This document shows, one piece after another, positions 1 to 15,100 of a DNA stretch of 64,000 bases; the stretch's first letter is position 1; every line of letters starts with the position of its first letter. The notes under the pieces were generated by a model. It searched no databases. It was not told the origin of the DNA and saw only the letters and a list, made by a program, of their open reading frames with translations. The DNA is taken from the NCBI GenBank assembly GCA_020002185.1, contig CM034532.1:31275649-31339648 (forward strand). Reading direction: 5' to 3'. This DNA comes from Paraescarpia echinospica (taxonomy: Eukaryota > Annelida > Polychaeta > Sabellida > Siboglinidae). The position numbers were made by a program, and so were the translations under genes.

Positions 1-1
1 T

Positions 2-100
2 AGACCACTCGCCACTGGAAACAGGGAACTACAGAACCTTCTTGGACACGTCTTGTGTGATGAAGAGCTTGTCAAAGTGATGGCAGACTCGGTGAGAAAG
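2..100 (+). CDS. DNMT3: DNMT3 exon 1 of the window (N-terminal region, partial)
   Basis: Open in frame from base 2, encoding about 33 residues ending MADSVRK, then a GT donor at 101-102. It ends in phase 0 and the next exon starts in phase 0. An internal CAG at 32-34 could be the true acceptor, which would make the exon shorter. No domain is recognised; some invertebrate and fish DNMT3 proteins carry a calponin-homology domain near here, but I see no motif that proves it. Confidence 0.55.
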
Positions 101-3100
101 GTACAAACAGTCTTCATGTCCATTCTTCGTCTACAGATATAGCCAAGGATGTTGGCTTTGTGCTCCAGTGGTAAATTCTTTCCAAGCTTTGGGAAACTGT
201 CTTGTCATAACATCAGTGAGTGTAAGCGTGTGTGCCTGCATGCATGTGTGCCTGCAAGCGTACGTGCATGTCTGTGTATGCATGTAATACACTGCAACAT
301 TAAAAGCAGGAACATGGCTCAAAATGTTGTACACATAGGTGGCATTTTGAATAACTTAAATGATAACATATTCAAACTTGCCTTACTTACTTTGAAAGTA
401 TTAAAAAGCATGTGTGTATGAATTCATACATTCCCTTTACTGTTACTTAGTCAGTTGAATAAATATCATTGAATCAATGTCTTTAGACAAACCATAACAC
501 ACATTGACAACTTAATATTTTATCTATTCGCTGTTGATAATATGGGCATGCTTGACTAGTGCAAGGTTACAAACATTGCGGCAATCTGTGTCTGCTACGT
601 TTCCACACTGCAGCAGTCACATAATTTAGATTTCAAAATCAGTTTCAGCTTGATTTCTGTAGATGTCACAGTTAGGTGGCTTGATAGATATGAATATGTA
701 TGATCTTTTCTGACAGAAATGCGAACGACTGAAACCACTGGACATCCATAAGAGCCGTCTACGCAGCAGTCCGAAAAAGACAGAGCTTTTCCAGGTGGTG
801 GCAGTTGACGAGAAAAAAGCACGAGACGCCACTGATGATGTGGGGGCACAGGCAACGAAGAAACCAAAGTTCACCTCAATCAAATCTACCAAAGGTCTCG
901 CTTTATTTTAGTAAATTAATTTCAGGATTTGTGGTTGTGTACAATTATAAAATGGTCTGAAAATGTGTCCAAACTCTGTAAAGACTTACCTTGACAATCT
1001 CAAAAGCCAAGGGATGGGCAACATCTGGGCCAGCTAGTGTTTAAATCACCCAAACATTGGAACTTAATTATCGGTTATGATAAGTAGAAGGATTTAGCTG
1101 AGAACCTTGCATTGTATATATATAATTTACTTAACCTAACTCGAAACACAATATACATTCAAAGATAATTGGTGCACATTATACAGGAAAAATACGACTG
1201 AGAACCAATATTTCCAGTATGTAGCACACACACTACTTGTTAGACCAAACAGAAAATATTCTCTTAATGAGTCAGATATTTCTGGTGAGAATTAAATGTT
1301 GAAGCTTTCGGCAATCTAGCTACTTGATGTCACTGTTTGATCTGTTTGAAACAGACACGGAGAAAAAGATTCCAAACACAGGCAAGAAGGCAGCGGAACT
1401 GAGAATGAGAAGAGAGGAATTAAGCAAGAAATATGCAATTACCGACAGAGATTTACCCAAGACAACAAGCAGGGTTGATAATGCTAAATCTAGCGCCCAC
1501 GTAGAGGGCAAAGCAGCAACCAGGAGGTCAAGGGAAAAGGGTGTCTTGTCTGGTGAAATTTCCGGTGAGCAACATCGGGACCGCGATATTAATCGGTCAG
1601 TCATGACCTCTGATGGGAACAAGGTGACACAAAGTGAAACAAGAGAGGTATGTCTAAATTATGACACTCTTTAGAGTTCGGGTCATTTCAGTTTGTAACA
1701 CAAATATAGCAGTAGCAAGGTGGAGGGATCGATGAGATGTACATCTTGGAAAAGATAAAGTGGGGTAATAATGACGTAATGTAACAATAATCCAGCCTTC
1801 TCCAGATTAATCATAAATAAAATGTGGAAAGAATGATGTGCGAAGCCACACTAATAAACCAACTTTGGAAATTCAGAGTTACTTGCCATCTCGCACGTTT
1901 GATTAGCTACGTCTTTACAAATTGAATGAAGTCTATTATAGTTATAATGATGATAATTTTCTATTTCATGTGGACTTATGTTATAATGTATTAAACATAA
2001 TGTTTTGAAATATTGATTGTATAAATACTAAGATTTTGGTTTTTCATAAATTATTATAATTAGTGTAATTTTGGTTTTACTGGTGTTGTATATAAAAATA
2101 TTATGTATATACTTGGACATTTTTATGGAAAACAACTTTAAAAAAACTGCTTACTGTGACAATGTTATGTCGTAAAATGTTGGGTCAAATCAACACTTGC
2201 GATTGCTACAGCTTAAACTCCTAACTGCGACAATGTTATGTTGTATAATTTTGTTTTATATAACACGTGATTGTGAAGTTTGAGGAGCCACGGCTGGGCA
2301 CCCTGGTGTGGGCCAAGTTGAGTCGTCAAGCATGGTGGCCTGGCATGGTCATCAAGGGAACGTACTGCGGACTCAAGCCTGCACCACTACGACATAGCTG
2401 GGTATTCTGGTTTGGTGACCATAAAGTATCGGAGGTTGGTCCAAGTTTTGTTGCAAAAGTTTCAATATCTAACAGTTAGATGAAGAGGGAGATGCACATG
2501 GATTGTACTACTGCTGGGAAACTGTGTTGACAGTATTCATGATTAACCCTCTCAAGGCCAGATTAATGCAAATATGTGCCTGTTATTGAATCCTATTAAA
2601 TCGAGAGAATGTGCTGTGAGTGAATCGTGATATACTCGGGTTGCATGAATGCAAATAAATAAATAATTTTTGATCCGATTCAAGTAAAATTTTCACTACA
2701 TTTGAAGAACTAATTCCTGGTGTAACTAGCCAAGTATGTGACATATATGTCAATTTATTACCCAAATATGAATTGCTAAAGTTTGACAAAAATAAAATAC
2801 TTAAATAATTTTCAACAATTCATTTTTAAAAATATTTTTCATTAATAATTAGCGGTTACATGCTGCGTATGAAATGTTCATAAATTACTATGCTACAGAA
2901 TGGAAAACTAACTAAATGTCTATGGTAAATAAAACTGAAATAATTTCAGTTTTTTAGAGTGCATGTATTTTCAAAATTTTATACAAAATGGCGTTCTTTG
3001 TGATCATAGCCGTCATCCCGTCTGAACTATTAAGTTGGTGTTATATTTTAAATGCGTAATCATAGTACAAAACATTCCCCTTCGATGGCAGCGTTCGTTA

Positions 3101-6100
3101 TAAACTCGATTCGAAAATCCCATCAAAGTCAGAATTACTGGAGTTCGACATAATGACAATGTCGAGAATTACAACAAAGCTAAAAAACACCACCCGCTGC
3201 GTTGCGCGGCGCATTAATACTTCTTTACAACAAAATAGACCGCTCAAAAGTTAGCATTTAATCGTAGAAATTGCGGACGCGTGTTTTGGAATAATTCCTG
3301 GGTGCTTCCATGTTTATGCCCGCAGCAAATGTTAAACTTTAATCTCATTGGCTGAAAATCACCATTAAAATATTCACTGCGTGGCGTAAAAGAGGGACCG
3401 GAAATTGTGTGTCGCTGCGTTTGACTACAAAACCGCGTGGTGGTTGGCTCAATTTAGTGACGGAAATCGCCGTCATTTCTCACTTTTGATGATTCCCAGT
3501 GAAACTTCAATATTATTATATGCAAACTGCCGAAATAAATTGCCGTTATTGGATGACACTGTTTCGCGGTACCAGTTTAAATGTGCCCCTGTATTCGGGT
3601 TGATTCGGGCGTTCTGGCCGTGAGGCATACTCGGGTTGATTCGGGCGTTCTGACCACGAGAGGGTTAAAGAAGAGAATTCATAGAACAGATGTTCTGCCA
3701 TCTATATATTTAAAAATAATATGGTTCTCCGTCTGTCTGTGGATCTCAGTTAATTTTATATATTTTTTCAAAATTTGTCCAAGGAGTGGGGATCTTAGAG
3801 GTCACACAAAATAAAAAAGACATGTAAATATTACCTAGAAGTACATGTGGTTTTTGAGTGAGAGGCATGGTGTGGATTCTGACTGAAAGAATGTTTGCAG
3901 ATTCCCACAGAGCGGATCATTCCATTCCACGCATCATTTCAAGACCACATGCTTGGTTCCTCCAGCAAATTGTTTCAGAGAAGTGTCATGGAGGCTCTGC
4001 AGGTGAGAGCATTCAGCAATAGATGCTAAAAGAATGTAAATTGATTGTTCAAAGCCTTAATGCATATTTTCTGCGATTGATCCAAGAATTGCTGATCGGT
4101 GGAAGTTATGGAATTTGGTGTACCTGTGAAAAGAGAAGTGCATTCTGTGATATTTTTCTGAAAATAAATTTTGTGCCAAAGATCTTATACAAAATATCAG
4201 TTTATATTGCTAAACCTAAATTTGAAATATACTTAAAAGGTAGTGGATTGGATCCCTGGAGAGCTGTTGTAAAAACAAGTATTTGTAGTTAATTCTGACA
4301 GTGAAAAATACTTTTTGATGAGGGAATTTTTAAGTTGTCTGTATAAACATTGATTATAAAACAGACAGTAGGTCTTGTGTCCGGGCTCAGTTTCTCGTGT
4401 GAGACTGAAATTTTATAGACTTGCAAGTGAAGGCCCGCTAAGGTGGTTCATAGATTTATTTATATTAAAAAAAAATTCTTCCGGGAGGCCCCAGTGGAAT
4501 AGGATCCTGTCACTGATAGTGTCAGCATTCAGCAGTGACTAGTGGTGTGAGCATGTGCTATTTCTGGCTGGGTTGCCAAGCAACAAATGCCTTTGTGGCA
4601 TATTGTATAGTAGCATTTTAGCTATCCATGGGTGTCAGGGCCTCACCCAGGATCAAATATTTGCCAGTCCAAATTTTTTCCGACATGCTACAAAGCGCAG
4701 TCGGGCATGCGATCGGACACGCAATCGAATGTATTGAATGAGAATTCCTAATTTGTATGTATATTTTTTGTTCAAAGCATGTGATCCACAATTTTAATGC
4801 CACTTACAGTATAGCACATATAAGTTGTTTCATTAGAACACATTTAATTGCCACAATTTTCAAAATTATTAACAATACTATAAGAAATTAGCAAACATTT
4901 AATGTGGAATGCCAATTTTTATATACAATTAAAATGTGATAGACTATGGAAGCTTGGAATTTTGAAGCATTCGATTTGTTGTTGTACAAGTATCATATAA
5001 GAATATTAGAAATACTACAGTTCGATTTTGTTTAATTTCTAAAACAAAATATTAGATTGACAAATATTGTTTTTAATAAGTCGCCAAGCAATGGCCGTAA
5101 TCAGTTACAGTTATTAATTAAAACATTGTGTATTCATGTTGCTGTGAATGTTTCAATTGTTAAACTATAAATCAGTCAAGACATTAATTAATTTAATTAG
5201 CAAGCGACGCGTAGCTCCATGCCTTGGACCACCCAACGCGCGACGAACGGGACTCACCACGGCAATGCCCTCAAAATAGCGCAGACGTAACTAAATCTAG
5301 CACTGTCGCCATACGTTCAGCCTGAATGCTCCACTGCAGGCTGATTATCACAATCCTGTTCAAAAATGATGCGACATCGTCAAACAAAATCTAGTTTCCG
5401 CACTTGTAAATCATGTTTAATTATCACACAACATACATAATTTGAATAGTGGAAAACTGACAAATGGCATCGGTGATGCACGAAGTTGTATATCGGGCGA
5501 TAACATAGGTAAACCGACATGTTTACACTTCAACTTATCGTAACTTTTGTTTCTCTGACGGCATCAATTTCGTGTAACATCAACAGTCAGGGCTGCCTAC
5601 CTGACAAAACAATTTCCATAATGACCCCCGTCGCACCCCGCCCTGCTCCCTGGTCCACAAGGTTGCCAATCAAACCTTTCTCTGAAGTAGATACAGTGAC
5701 AAGTCCAGCATGTTGACGGTGCCTGGAATCCAGGAAGTTGCTCATTTAATCATCAAAAGTAGATATACTTTGTTTCAACATAATTATTGTGTGCTACACT
5801 GTATCGGCAGTTAACATCTTCATTAGCACTTCAAAGGGATGCTTTCTTTAGCAACATCCAATAAGTTACATTGTGTTAATTACAGCTGTCAAAGTGCCTG
5901 CATGGCCAGACATGTTCAAGTGTTTACGTCTGTAGAGCATCACCGTGAGAAAGACAGCGCCAGTGAATATAGCAACGAGCTTCTAAATTTACAACACACT
6001 GCAGGAACATTATAATTATTACTAACAATCAATGACAAAGTTAAATTGTTCTATTCAAATAAAAACCTTTCAATACAAAATTGATAGTTTTACATTGCAA

Positions 6101-9100
6101 TTACAACAATTATAATACTCATTTTATATTATTCTAAGAAATTTTATAATTATATCCATAACTTTCAGAAAACCATAACTATTTAATGTAATTTAATGGT
6201 TCTACCGAACGTCATCTTCATTTATTTTTTTCACTATATAATTCTACACCTGTACATTTTATTAATGTCTAGACACGCATTAATGACACTGATAATAATA
6301 ATAATATGCTCACGTGCCACATGCCACGTGCCAAGCAGTCATCAGCAGGCTGGTCAGTCAAAGTTGTAACATTGTACACAGGCACAGCAATGGATGAAGT
6401 CACCGTACTGACTTTGTAGAACTTGTAGTGGATTAAATATGTGTTGATAAATTGTAACAAGTGAATGAGACAGTTTCTTCAGGGCATCTCGAGCAGCAGT
6501 ATTTATAGATTTAGCAGTTCTTTAATGTATATCATTTTCTGTAGTCGGATATTTGTATTCCCGTAATACGGCGGCAGTTTCCGTAACGCCGTAAGTTGAG
6601 GTGAATTTCCGTAATGAATACGAAGAATCCGTAATGGTAGGCAGCCCTGCAACAGTGAACACCAACACATCTCCTCGTTGGTTGATTAAAAACCATACGA
6701 TCCAAATATGATTACAAGTGTGGGTTTTAGATTTGCCGCAACTTGTGTTTTTGCGAAAACCGTACCTTCGCGACGCGCTGTCAGCATGAAATTCTTAGCG
6801 CGCATTTTCGCTAAATCACTGACGACAAGTTCATAAAATAAAGGAATTATTCTAAAACCTTTATACCATTGTAAAGAATGTTATGTTGTCGTTCCAATGA
6901 TATTAAATATGTATCATTTAATGCGGACTGAACGATGTAAGGACGGCGTGACCGGTGGTTTGTCATAGTTTTGCACCAGATCTAACCAGATCCAACAGCC
7001 ACAGCGGCCGATGTGGTAATGCTAGTTAGTTACTGTGATAGTGACTGTTGTCTGTTAGTGGTCACCGGTGCCTTTGATGCGGTTACAATTACGTCTAGGA
7101 AATCGTTTGGGAACGGAAAGAGCGGGTTCTTCCCAGGCACTAATAATTACAGCAATACACTCAATTGGTGCCTGCGTAACACCACCCAATCAGTTCACTA
7201 AACTGTCCAATCGACGAGTGCTTATTGGAACTCCCTGCCCTGATTATTTGGTCTACCCAAATGTTGCCTGCTTTTCAAACAACCACCGCTAGCGGTTAGG
7301 TGACAATTACCCTAGCAAATCGAGGCTTTAATTGGTTTCTGGCGTGTGTCGGGCAGATGGCCAGGCGATCCGAGTGGTCGATTTTTAAAACCAATCTCAG
7401 ATTTTGTAACTGGCTTCGCGGCAGTTTCAATGATGCCGTAAAAATGGCATGAGCGGGCTGTCCAGCGCAAAAATACGGCATGGACGGATATGGAAGCGCC
7501 AGCCTGGCGGACCCGTCCACAATCAATTTCACCCCGTCCAAAATCGTGATTTTCGAATTTTACCCGTCCAAATGACGGGTGGACGGGTCTCTGGGTGAGG
7601 CCCTGATGGGTGTCATTTAATTACTTTGGTCTAGAGGCAGCGTTAACTGTAGAAACCATGAACAGGCATCTTTTCAAACCATGCTATACCAGGGTAACTC
7701 AGCCAGTGTGTAATGAACTACAGCTGAGTGTGTCTCCATAGGAATGCGTTAACCGTGTGCGGGTGAACACGGGTTGTGATGGCGATCTGGATGAAGACAC
7801 CTGTCTTGATTGGGCTAAATCTGGATTTCTTGTCAATGGCCGGTCAAGTGAAGATCTCATGAAGCCCAACCCAGGTAAACGACATCCTTTTTTATCTTGT
7901 ACAGTCAAACCTCACTTTATGGTCACCTCGGTAATAAAGCCACCTTGGTAATACAGCCACCTTAAGTAATACAGTCCCTCAGTAATACAGCCACCTTAAG
8001 TAATACAGCCACCTTAAGTAATACAGCCACCTTAAGTAATGCAGCCACCTTAAGTAATACAGCCACCTTAAGTAATACAGCCACTTTGATAATACAGCCA
8101 TTTTGGTAATACAGCCACCTAAAGTAATACAGCCATCTAAAGTAATACAGCCACCTTAAGTAATACAGCCACCTTAAGTAATACAGCCATCTCGCAATTA
8201 AATTCACCTCGGAACAGTCCAAAATTATTTTTGTAACAGTCAAGTAGAGGAGATTGGTCCCACTAATATAGTCACCTCGCTGTTCGCATGAATATGGCCC
8301 AGTTGCACTGTATAACATAGTTGCGTAAGTTTGTGCACTTTCAAACAGTGTTGACCTAACATTTTATACTGAAAGAATCTACGTGTTCTTCTCTTCTTTC
8401 CATGTCTGTTGGGTGAGGGCCTCAATTCTGATCTTCAGTTTCTGTTTTCTTTTTCCCTCCCTGATCTTTCCCTGCGCTGTCTCCATCAACCATCTCCACT
8501 CCCTTCTGTCTTTGCACTCATTCTCCTCCCATTTATTCTCCCGTCTCTATCTACACAGTCCTCCCATCACAGTCTAGGTTGTCCTCCCCTCCTTCCAATC
8601 AGTCTCATCAGCTTTCTTTGCCAACCATTCAGCTTTTATTCTCTCCACACGTCCAGCCAACTATGTGATCTGTGGTTATTAATAATAACAACTTAGTGAA
8701 TTTAGAATGAAAGGAGACTAGCTATAAAACTGACCTGGAGTGCAATGCAATAATGTTTACCCGACATTGTGTTGTTGCCCCAACTTGCTACGTGCAATGT
8801 ATGCTGGGTAATTGTGGTGTACGCTTTGGATAATTGTATTGATGACAAGCCAACTCGGTGAAAACCGTACTTTTACCAATCTGGTAGAAGGCTGAATGGT
8901 AACACAGTGGCAAAACGAAAAGAAACAAAGCTTGCATGAAGAGTGCTGGTAAGTCATAGTTAGCCATTGTGCGTAATATCTGGTTCTCATTCTAAGTAAG
9001 TAATTCCATTTTGTAATTTTCATTTGCAAAACAAATGTGCAAAATCATTAGAATACCCAGAGATACAGTACTTACCTTATAAACACGTAATCGGTTTAAT

Positions 9101-12100
9101 TTTTCTGAACCCTCATCAAAAATTATGTTATCATTGTTGAGCGTCACGCATTGGACTCGATCAATAAAGAGAACCCGGGTTTGAATCATGTGCTGCCATG
9201 TCGAACCATGGGCAAGTTTGTTCACTGTACGTCGCTCCAGTTCACTCAACTATATGACCTGGCCATAGACATTGGTGGATATCTGTGTATGAAGTCTTCA
9301 CGCATTAATTACAGCATGGCTGAATGCTTCCATGAGAAATTAAGATGTTATTCTGTTGAATAGGTCTGCCAGGGAGTAGTGTTGCGCTTTGAGCAGTCCA
9401 AAGGACTGGATACTGTGCTGTATATAAGAACTTACTTTATCTCCACAGATCGGCCGATACCAGAGTTTGCGATGTCGTGTATGCAAAAAATCAAGGCACA
9501 GAACGAGACTGACGATGAAGATGATGACAGCAGTGAAGATGTTAATAGGGAGGAAGCACCTTTCAGGATTGAGAAACTTCACACAAGAGGTACTTCATCC
9601 AAACAATTACCCTGGTAGTTTAAGTACTTTACCAGTGGAGCAAGCACTAATGTAAATCAGTTATATTTGATACCAGTGGGACTGAAGTACTTTTATTTTG
9701 TACTCGTGTACGTCAAAATTACTTGAGTAACTACTTGAGTACAAGTACTATGTAGAAAATAACAACTTGAATAAATGAAAAGTACTTTCCAAAGTACCTC
9801 AGTAAATGTACAAGTAAAATTCAAAGGTACAATTTTTTGTAAACTTTCAATTTGTAAGTTGTTACAGTAGGCAGTTCAAGCAAATAGTATAAAATCAAAA
9901 CAGTAACATAAAATCAGTATTAAAACAAGAGAAACAAACAGCCTCACATTACAGATACCGCTCAAAATTCTGATTCTTGCTCGGCAATTATGTCACGGAT
10001 TAGCGAGGTCTCCGTACACTAGATGGCTCAGTCTAGTAGGGTTCTTATATATCAAGGTCAAAGCATGTGAGAAAGAACGGTTATCGTGAACAAGCAACAA
10101 AGAACGAGGAAAATTTAATAAACTTTATTACAAGATATCTTCCTTTTGGTAAATATCTCGATTAACAAAATAAACAGAATAAAGAAATCCCATAACCAAA
10201 TCTTAATAGAACATAATAAACAATAACACTGAATCTTTCGATTATCAAATTCCACTTCCTTTCTAAGGTGGATTATACCGCTATACGACCAAACATTAGG
10301 CGCCAAGTGTTATCTAAGAATAACTCCCATAATATAAATACACAGTATAAGCTAGTCCTCACGGACTATCATTACAGTAATCTGTTACAACACACACATA
10401 TATATATATGTGTGAATACTTCAAGGGTAATAATACTTCACTTCAAAATCACAGATAACTACTAATCATAATACAGAAAATAATAGATACGTTCAATCAG
10501 AAAATAAACATTTACACTGGGCTATTCCCATCTCGAATATGTACGAACGTTTGTTGAAGTCAACACGCCGAGCTCAGAACACAATTGGAACGGTGTATCT
10601 CGGCCGCACGAGTGATGATGCCGGGCACTTGACGATTGCCGTCGTACGCCGCGAATTCTCGAGTCGCGTCCGTTCAATGATCGCACGGTCGCAAACGATT
10701 GCGAAGTCAGTTGAATAGGTTCAACTGAAAGATGAAACCGGGCAGTAGACGCTTACCGCTGGCCGCTACGAATTCGATCGAGAGGTCTTATCCTGTCGCA
10801 AACGATCGAGAAGTCGGATGAACGGGTTCGCGTGAATGACGACGCCTGGCAGTATATGTTTACCGCCGGCCGCTGCGAGTCGCATTCGGTCAAGCTTTCT
10901 GACGATGTCACTGTGAGACCGCTGTTCGAGGATGGCCCGCTCTAAGAATCTACTTCCTGAACAAAAGTATTAAGGAATAAATTTAATACATTACATTTAA
11001 TACAATAAATAACCTGGCGATCACTCGCCGAACTAGTAACTATCTAGTTGCACAAAAAAAATTCATGACACTTCATAGTCTCAACTAATTTGATGGAATC
11101 AACATCTATTCCATTCGGCTTAGGTAGTCTGCACCTATGTTATCTGTTCCAGGGATTGAATCTACCCGGAAACGATAGGGTTGGACTTTAAGAGCCCATC
11201 GCATAACTCGATTGTTTGTCAACTTCGCAGTGTTTAGGAATTTCAGGGATCGTTGATCACACTGCACAATGAAACTTTGCCCATATAGGTATAAGTGAAA
11301 TTTCTCGAGTCCCCAAACAGTTGCCAGACATTCTCTTTCTACCACGGAATATCGCCTTTGCGTGGGATTGAGCTTCTTGCTCACAAATGCGACTGGGAAT
11401 AAGACTCCGTTATTTTCTTGGAGTAACATTGCTCCGAGTCCGGTATAGGACGCATCTGTACGCAAGACAAAGGGTCTGTTGACGTCAGGCAATTTGAGGA
11501 TAACGCCTTACACAGGGCCTGCTTCAATTGAATGAAGGCCTTGTCCGCCTCATCATTCCAACTTACCTTGTTAGGCTGTTTTGCCTTGTGAGATCAGTCA
11601 ATGGAGCCGCGATTCTGGAATACCCATTAACAAACTTCCGGTAATATCCTGCCAAACCTAGAAAAGACCTCACTTGTTTCTTCGTGGTAGGAATGGGCGC
11701 ATTCCTAATCTTGTTTACCTTGTCTTCCTGGGTCTTCACTTCTCCTTGACCTACTTAGTGCCCCAGGAAATCGACGGATTCAAACCCAAGATAACACTTA
11801 GACGGTTTTATTGTGAGACCCGCTTGTCTCACTCGGACGATCACTGCCCGCAGTGTTGATAAGTGATCAGCCCATGTTGAGGTGTGAATCAATACATCGT
11901 CAACATAATTGGTAACACCACCGAGGCCATCTAAGAGTATGCGCATCATGCGACTGTACGATGCGCTGGCGTTGACTTGACCGAAAGGCATGACGCAGAA
12001 TTGAAACAACCCTTGGGGAGTACAAAATGCGGTTTTCTCCTTATCTTCCGGTTCCATCCTTATTTGCCAGTAGCCTTTGCAGAAATCTAGTTTGGACAAG

Positions 12101-15100
12101 TACCTATCCTGCCCCACCTCAGCCAAGATAGTATCGGGATTTGGCATAGGTTCTGCATCGAATTTAGTAACCTTGTTTAAAGGGGAAATGAAACGATTGA
12201 ACAACCACAGCCCAAACATAAGAACATACCATTTACAGTACATGTCACCATGATTTGACAAGTACAGCGTCACGGTATATTTTAAATAATTTTTCAAACA
12301 TAGCTACTATCGGCACAGGGCGCCGCCATCATGCTCCAGGGGCGTGTGGTTGTACATCCGGTTTGATTGGCGAGATGTCTCCCAAAGCTGTATACAGCAA
12401 TTCGATAGGCGACGCAGCATAGCTCTCAGAAAAACCGACTAAACGCATACAAACACATAAAAACAGAACAATTTAATGCACTGCGTGGCTACTAGATATA
12501 CTATAAGTGTTAGTAAGCAACTTTTTACATACTTCCACAGAGGATTCCAACAGAAAAAAACAAGTTATCGATGATGAATTTGACGTGTTCTCTGGCGGCA
12601 AGATTGGCAAAAGTCTGCGGTGGTCACTTTCAAACGCCGATTGCAAGCCTAAATACGAAAGTGACGAGCATAAAAAGACATTGAACGTCGAAACATAATT
12701 CTTGGTTAAAGTCACAGGTCCACCTTCAGTCGATTTGTTTACATATAACTATGCACCGATGAAGTAAAATTAAACGAAATCGACCTGGAAGCTCGACATT
12801 ATTGCCTTATTTGGAGGGTGAAGTGGCGCGTAGGAAATGACAAGCCAAAACCAGCTTGTTGTTGCCAAGGTGACTCGGCACTCACGAGTTCCGTCAGGTA
12901 TCATTACGACCACTATATAGTCCCACAGTTCTAGTTCAAAGTCTGCATATATACAAATATGACGTATGCAAAATTGAAATGAAATAAGAAATGTGAATGT
13001 AATAAAGTACAAATACGTGTGAATACTATGATATAATTGGGAATAATGAGTGCTTGTAATCTTTAGTTTACGGCAATTCGTGCCAGCGTGTTGCTACGTC
13101 TGAATACCGCAACGTCTACATCTACGAGTCTATGTTATCGACTTAGTTGCTGGTGGGGGGAATAACCTTCAAAATAATTACAAAAATAAATGTCAGCTAC
13201 CGTAGCCAGTATAACGTTTTGCGAAATAATGTCGTCATCTATTAGTCAACATTAATTAGTCACAGTCCGGACCAATCCCTGTCAATCATGTATTGTAGGC
13301 ATTGCCATTGCATTGGAATGTATTAATTTAAAAGAAATAATTAAAGACAAATATTATTGAAGTTGGACTGCTCAAATACTATAAAATGTAACCGCATTTA
13401 AATAAGTGACATTACAAGTATTTAAATCCTTAAAAATACTTGTTATACAGTCAATAGCATACAACAAAACACTATAGTCATATCTGATATAATTAGTTAT
13501 TGGCATAGTAAGTAGGTTCACATCAGTCAACTAAAGTAGGCCTAATACTAATTTATGTGTCTCAAATATTGGCTTGTAACAATGGACCCCGAATTGATGC
13601 TCCAGCTTTGAGGCGACAGTTTAGCAAGCATGCTATCATACCAAGTCTTTTCCTGATATAGATTGCATGACTGCAAACACCAATGTATGCTTTTAATAAC
13701 AACGACATTGTATATAATTGATTGACTTTTGAATGTAAGCCTAACAAGGAAAAAAGGAAATAAAGTCACAGGAAAAAGCCACAAAGATTAATAAATATAT
13801 ATTTGTATTTATAAAGTTCAAATGTTAAACACATTTGAGTGCACATGCATTTTAATCATCAAAATTAAAGATAACACACATATATCCACTAAAAAAACGT
13901 TGAAAAAGTAACTTGTAAAGCACACTTGTGCTCCAATTTTAATTAATATTTGCAAGATTGTGTCATTTTGTTCATAATATATAATGGAAGGATTTAGCAC
14001 GCGAGATGACATCGTCCCTCATGGTAATACAAATGTCACTTGTAGTGCTGTCACGTCATCGAACTGTAGTGTTAAAACATAAAGGAAGCCAGTGGTCGTG
14101 TCGCCAGTGCGACACTTTGTCGATGCAGTAGTTAATACTGACAATACTGTTGTTCCATTGAACATTCACCATGACCGTGGGTATGCAAAGTTGCCATCGC
14201 AGTCTAGCACGCCTTCTCCGACTGACCCTGACCATGGCAGTTCTGTCACTGCAGACGCCCTTCAGATGTCCCAGTCTCACTATCGCCATCTTCAGACGAT
14301 TCTGTCTGCAACAGCGAGAAGAGAAACATTGAAGCGAGTGATGCAGAATATGTTGTAGCATGTAACAGCACTATCACTGATGATGACTCAAGCGGTTCTT
14401 ACACTAATGGGAAAGAGAGAAAGTTTGTCATCTGTGAGAAAAACATCATTTCACTTTTCTGCACCTGCTAAAACACCAAACTGCAATAAACCACTTATAT
14501 CAAAGCCTAGCATCACAGTGACTGGATTTGCAGTGGTTGTGACCACAGAATGTGTTGATGGCCACTCGTTCATGTGGCACTCGCAACCCAAGATTGGTAA
14601 CATTTATGAGAATAACTTGTTGATACCAAGCGTCCTCTTCCTGACTGGACATTCATTCACTGTGTACAATTTGGTCAACCTAATGAACCTATGTGCCTTG
14701 TCACCCCGCCAGTGCTACAACATACAGTGGGCATACATACTGCCAGAGTTAGAGGACATGTGGACATGCCATTCAGAGGCCATCCTGGCCAGACAGAGAG
14801 TGGTCGCATCAGGCGATGCAAGATATGACAATCCAGGACACAACGCTACATTTGGCATTTACTTCATCATGGACACTGACAGCCAACTCATCATTGCTTA
14901 AGAAACTGTTCGGGTCACAGAGGTCAAGAACAGTTACTGGATGGAAGTGGAGGGCTTGAAACGCTGCTTGGACAACCTGACTGACCATGGGGTGAAGATC
15001 ACCACACTTGCCTCTGACAGACATCCCAGCATTAGAAAGAGAAAGAAATAAAGGTTGTTGTCTACCAAGAAAATGAGGTTGTCCCTTCGATAGGCGCAAT

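Noticed and set aside
1320..1354. Earlier acceptor (1304 or 1319) for DNMT3 exon 3
   Set aside because: Either would need a two-base carry-over, while exon 2 leaves one base. The AG at 1353-1354 fits.
2435..2479. PWWP frame reading on past 2434 to the stop at 2477
   Set aside because: The next DNMT3-like residues are found in exon 5 (IPTERIIPF), and the border after VSE matches the human one; read-through would truncate the protein.
7925..8210. CRISPR array
   Set aside because: Units are head-to-tail without unique spacers, in an animal genome; same for all other arrays here.
7962..8318. Minus-strand frame with WLYYLR repeats
   Set aside because: Translation of the 18-bp minisatellite inside a MITE.
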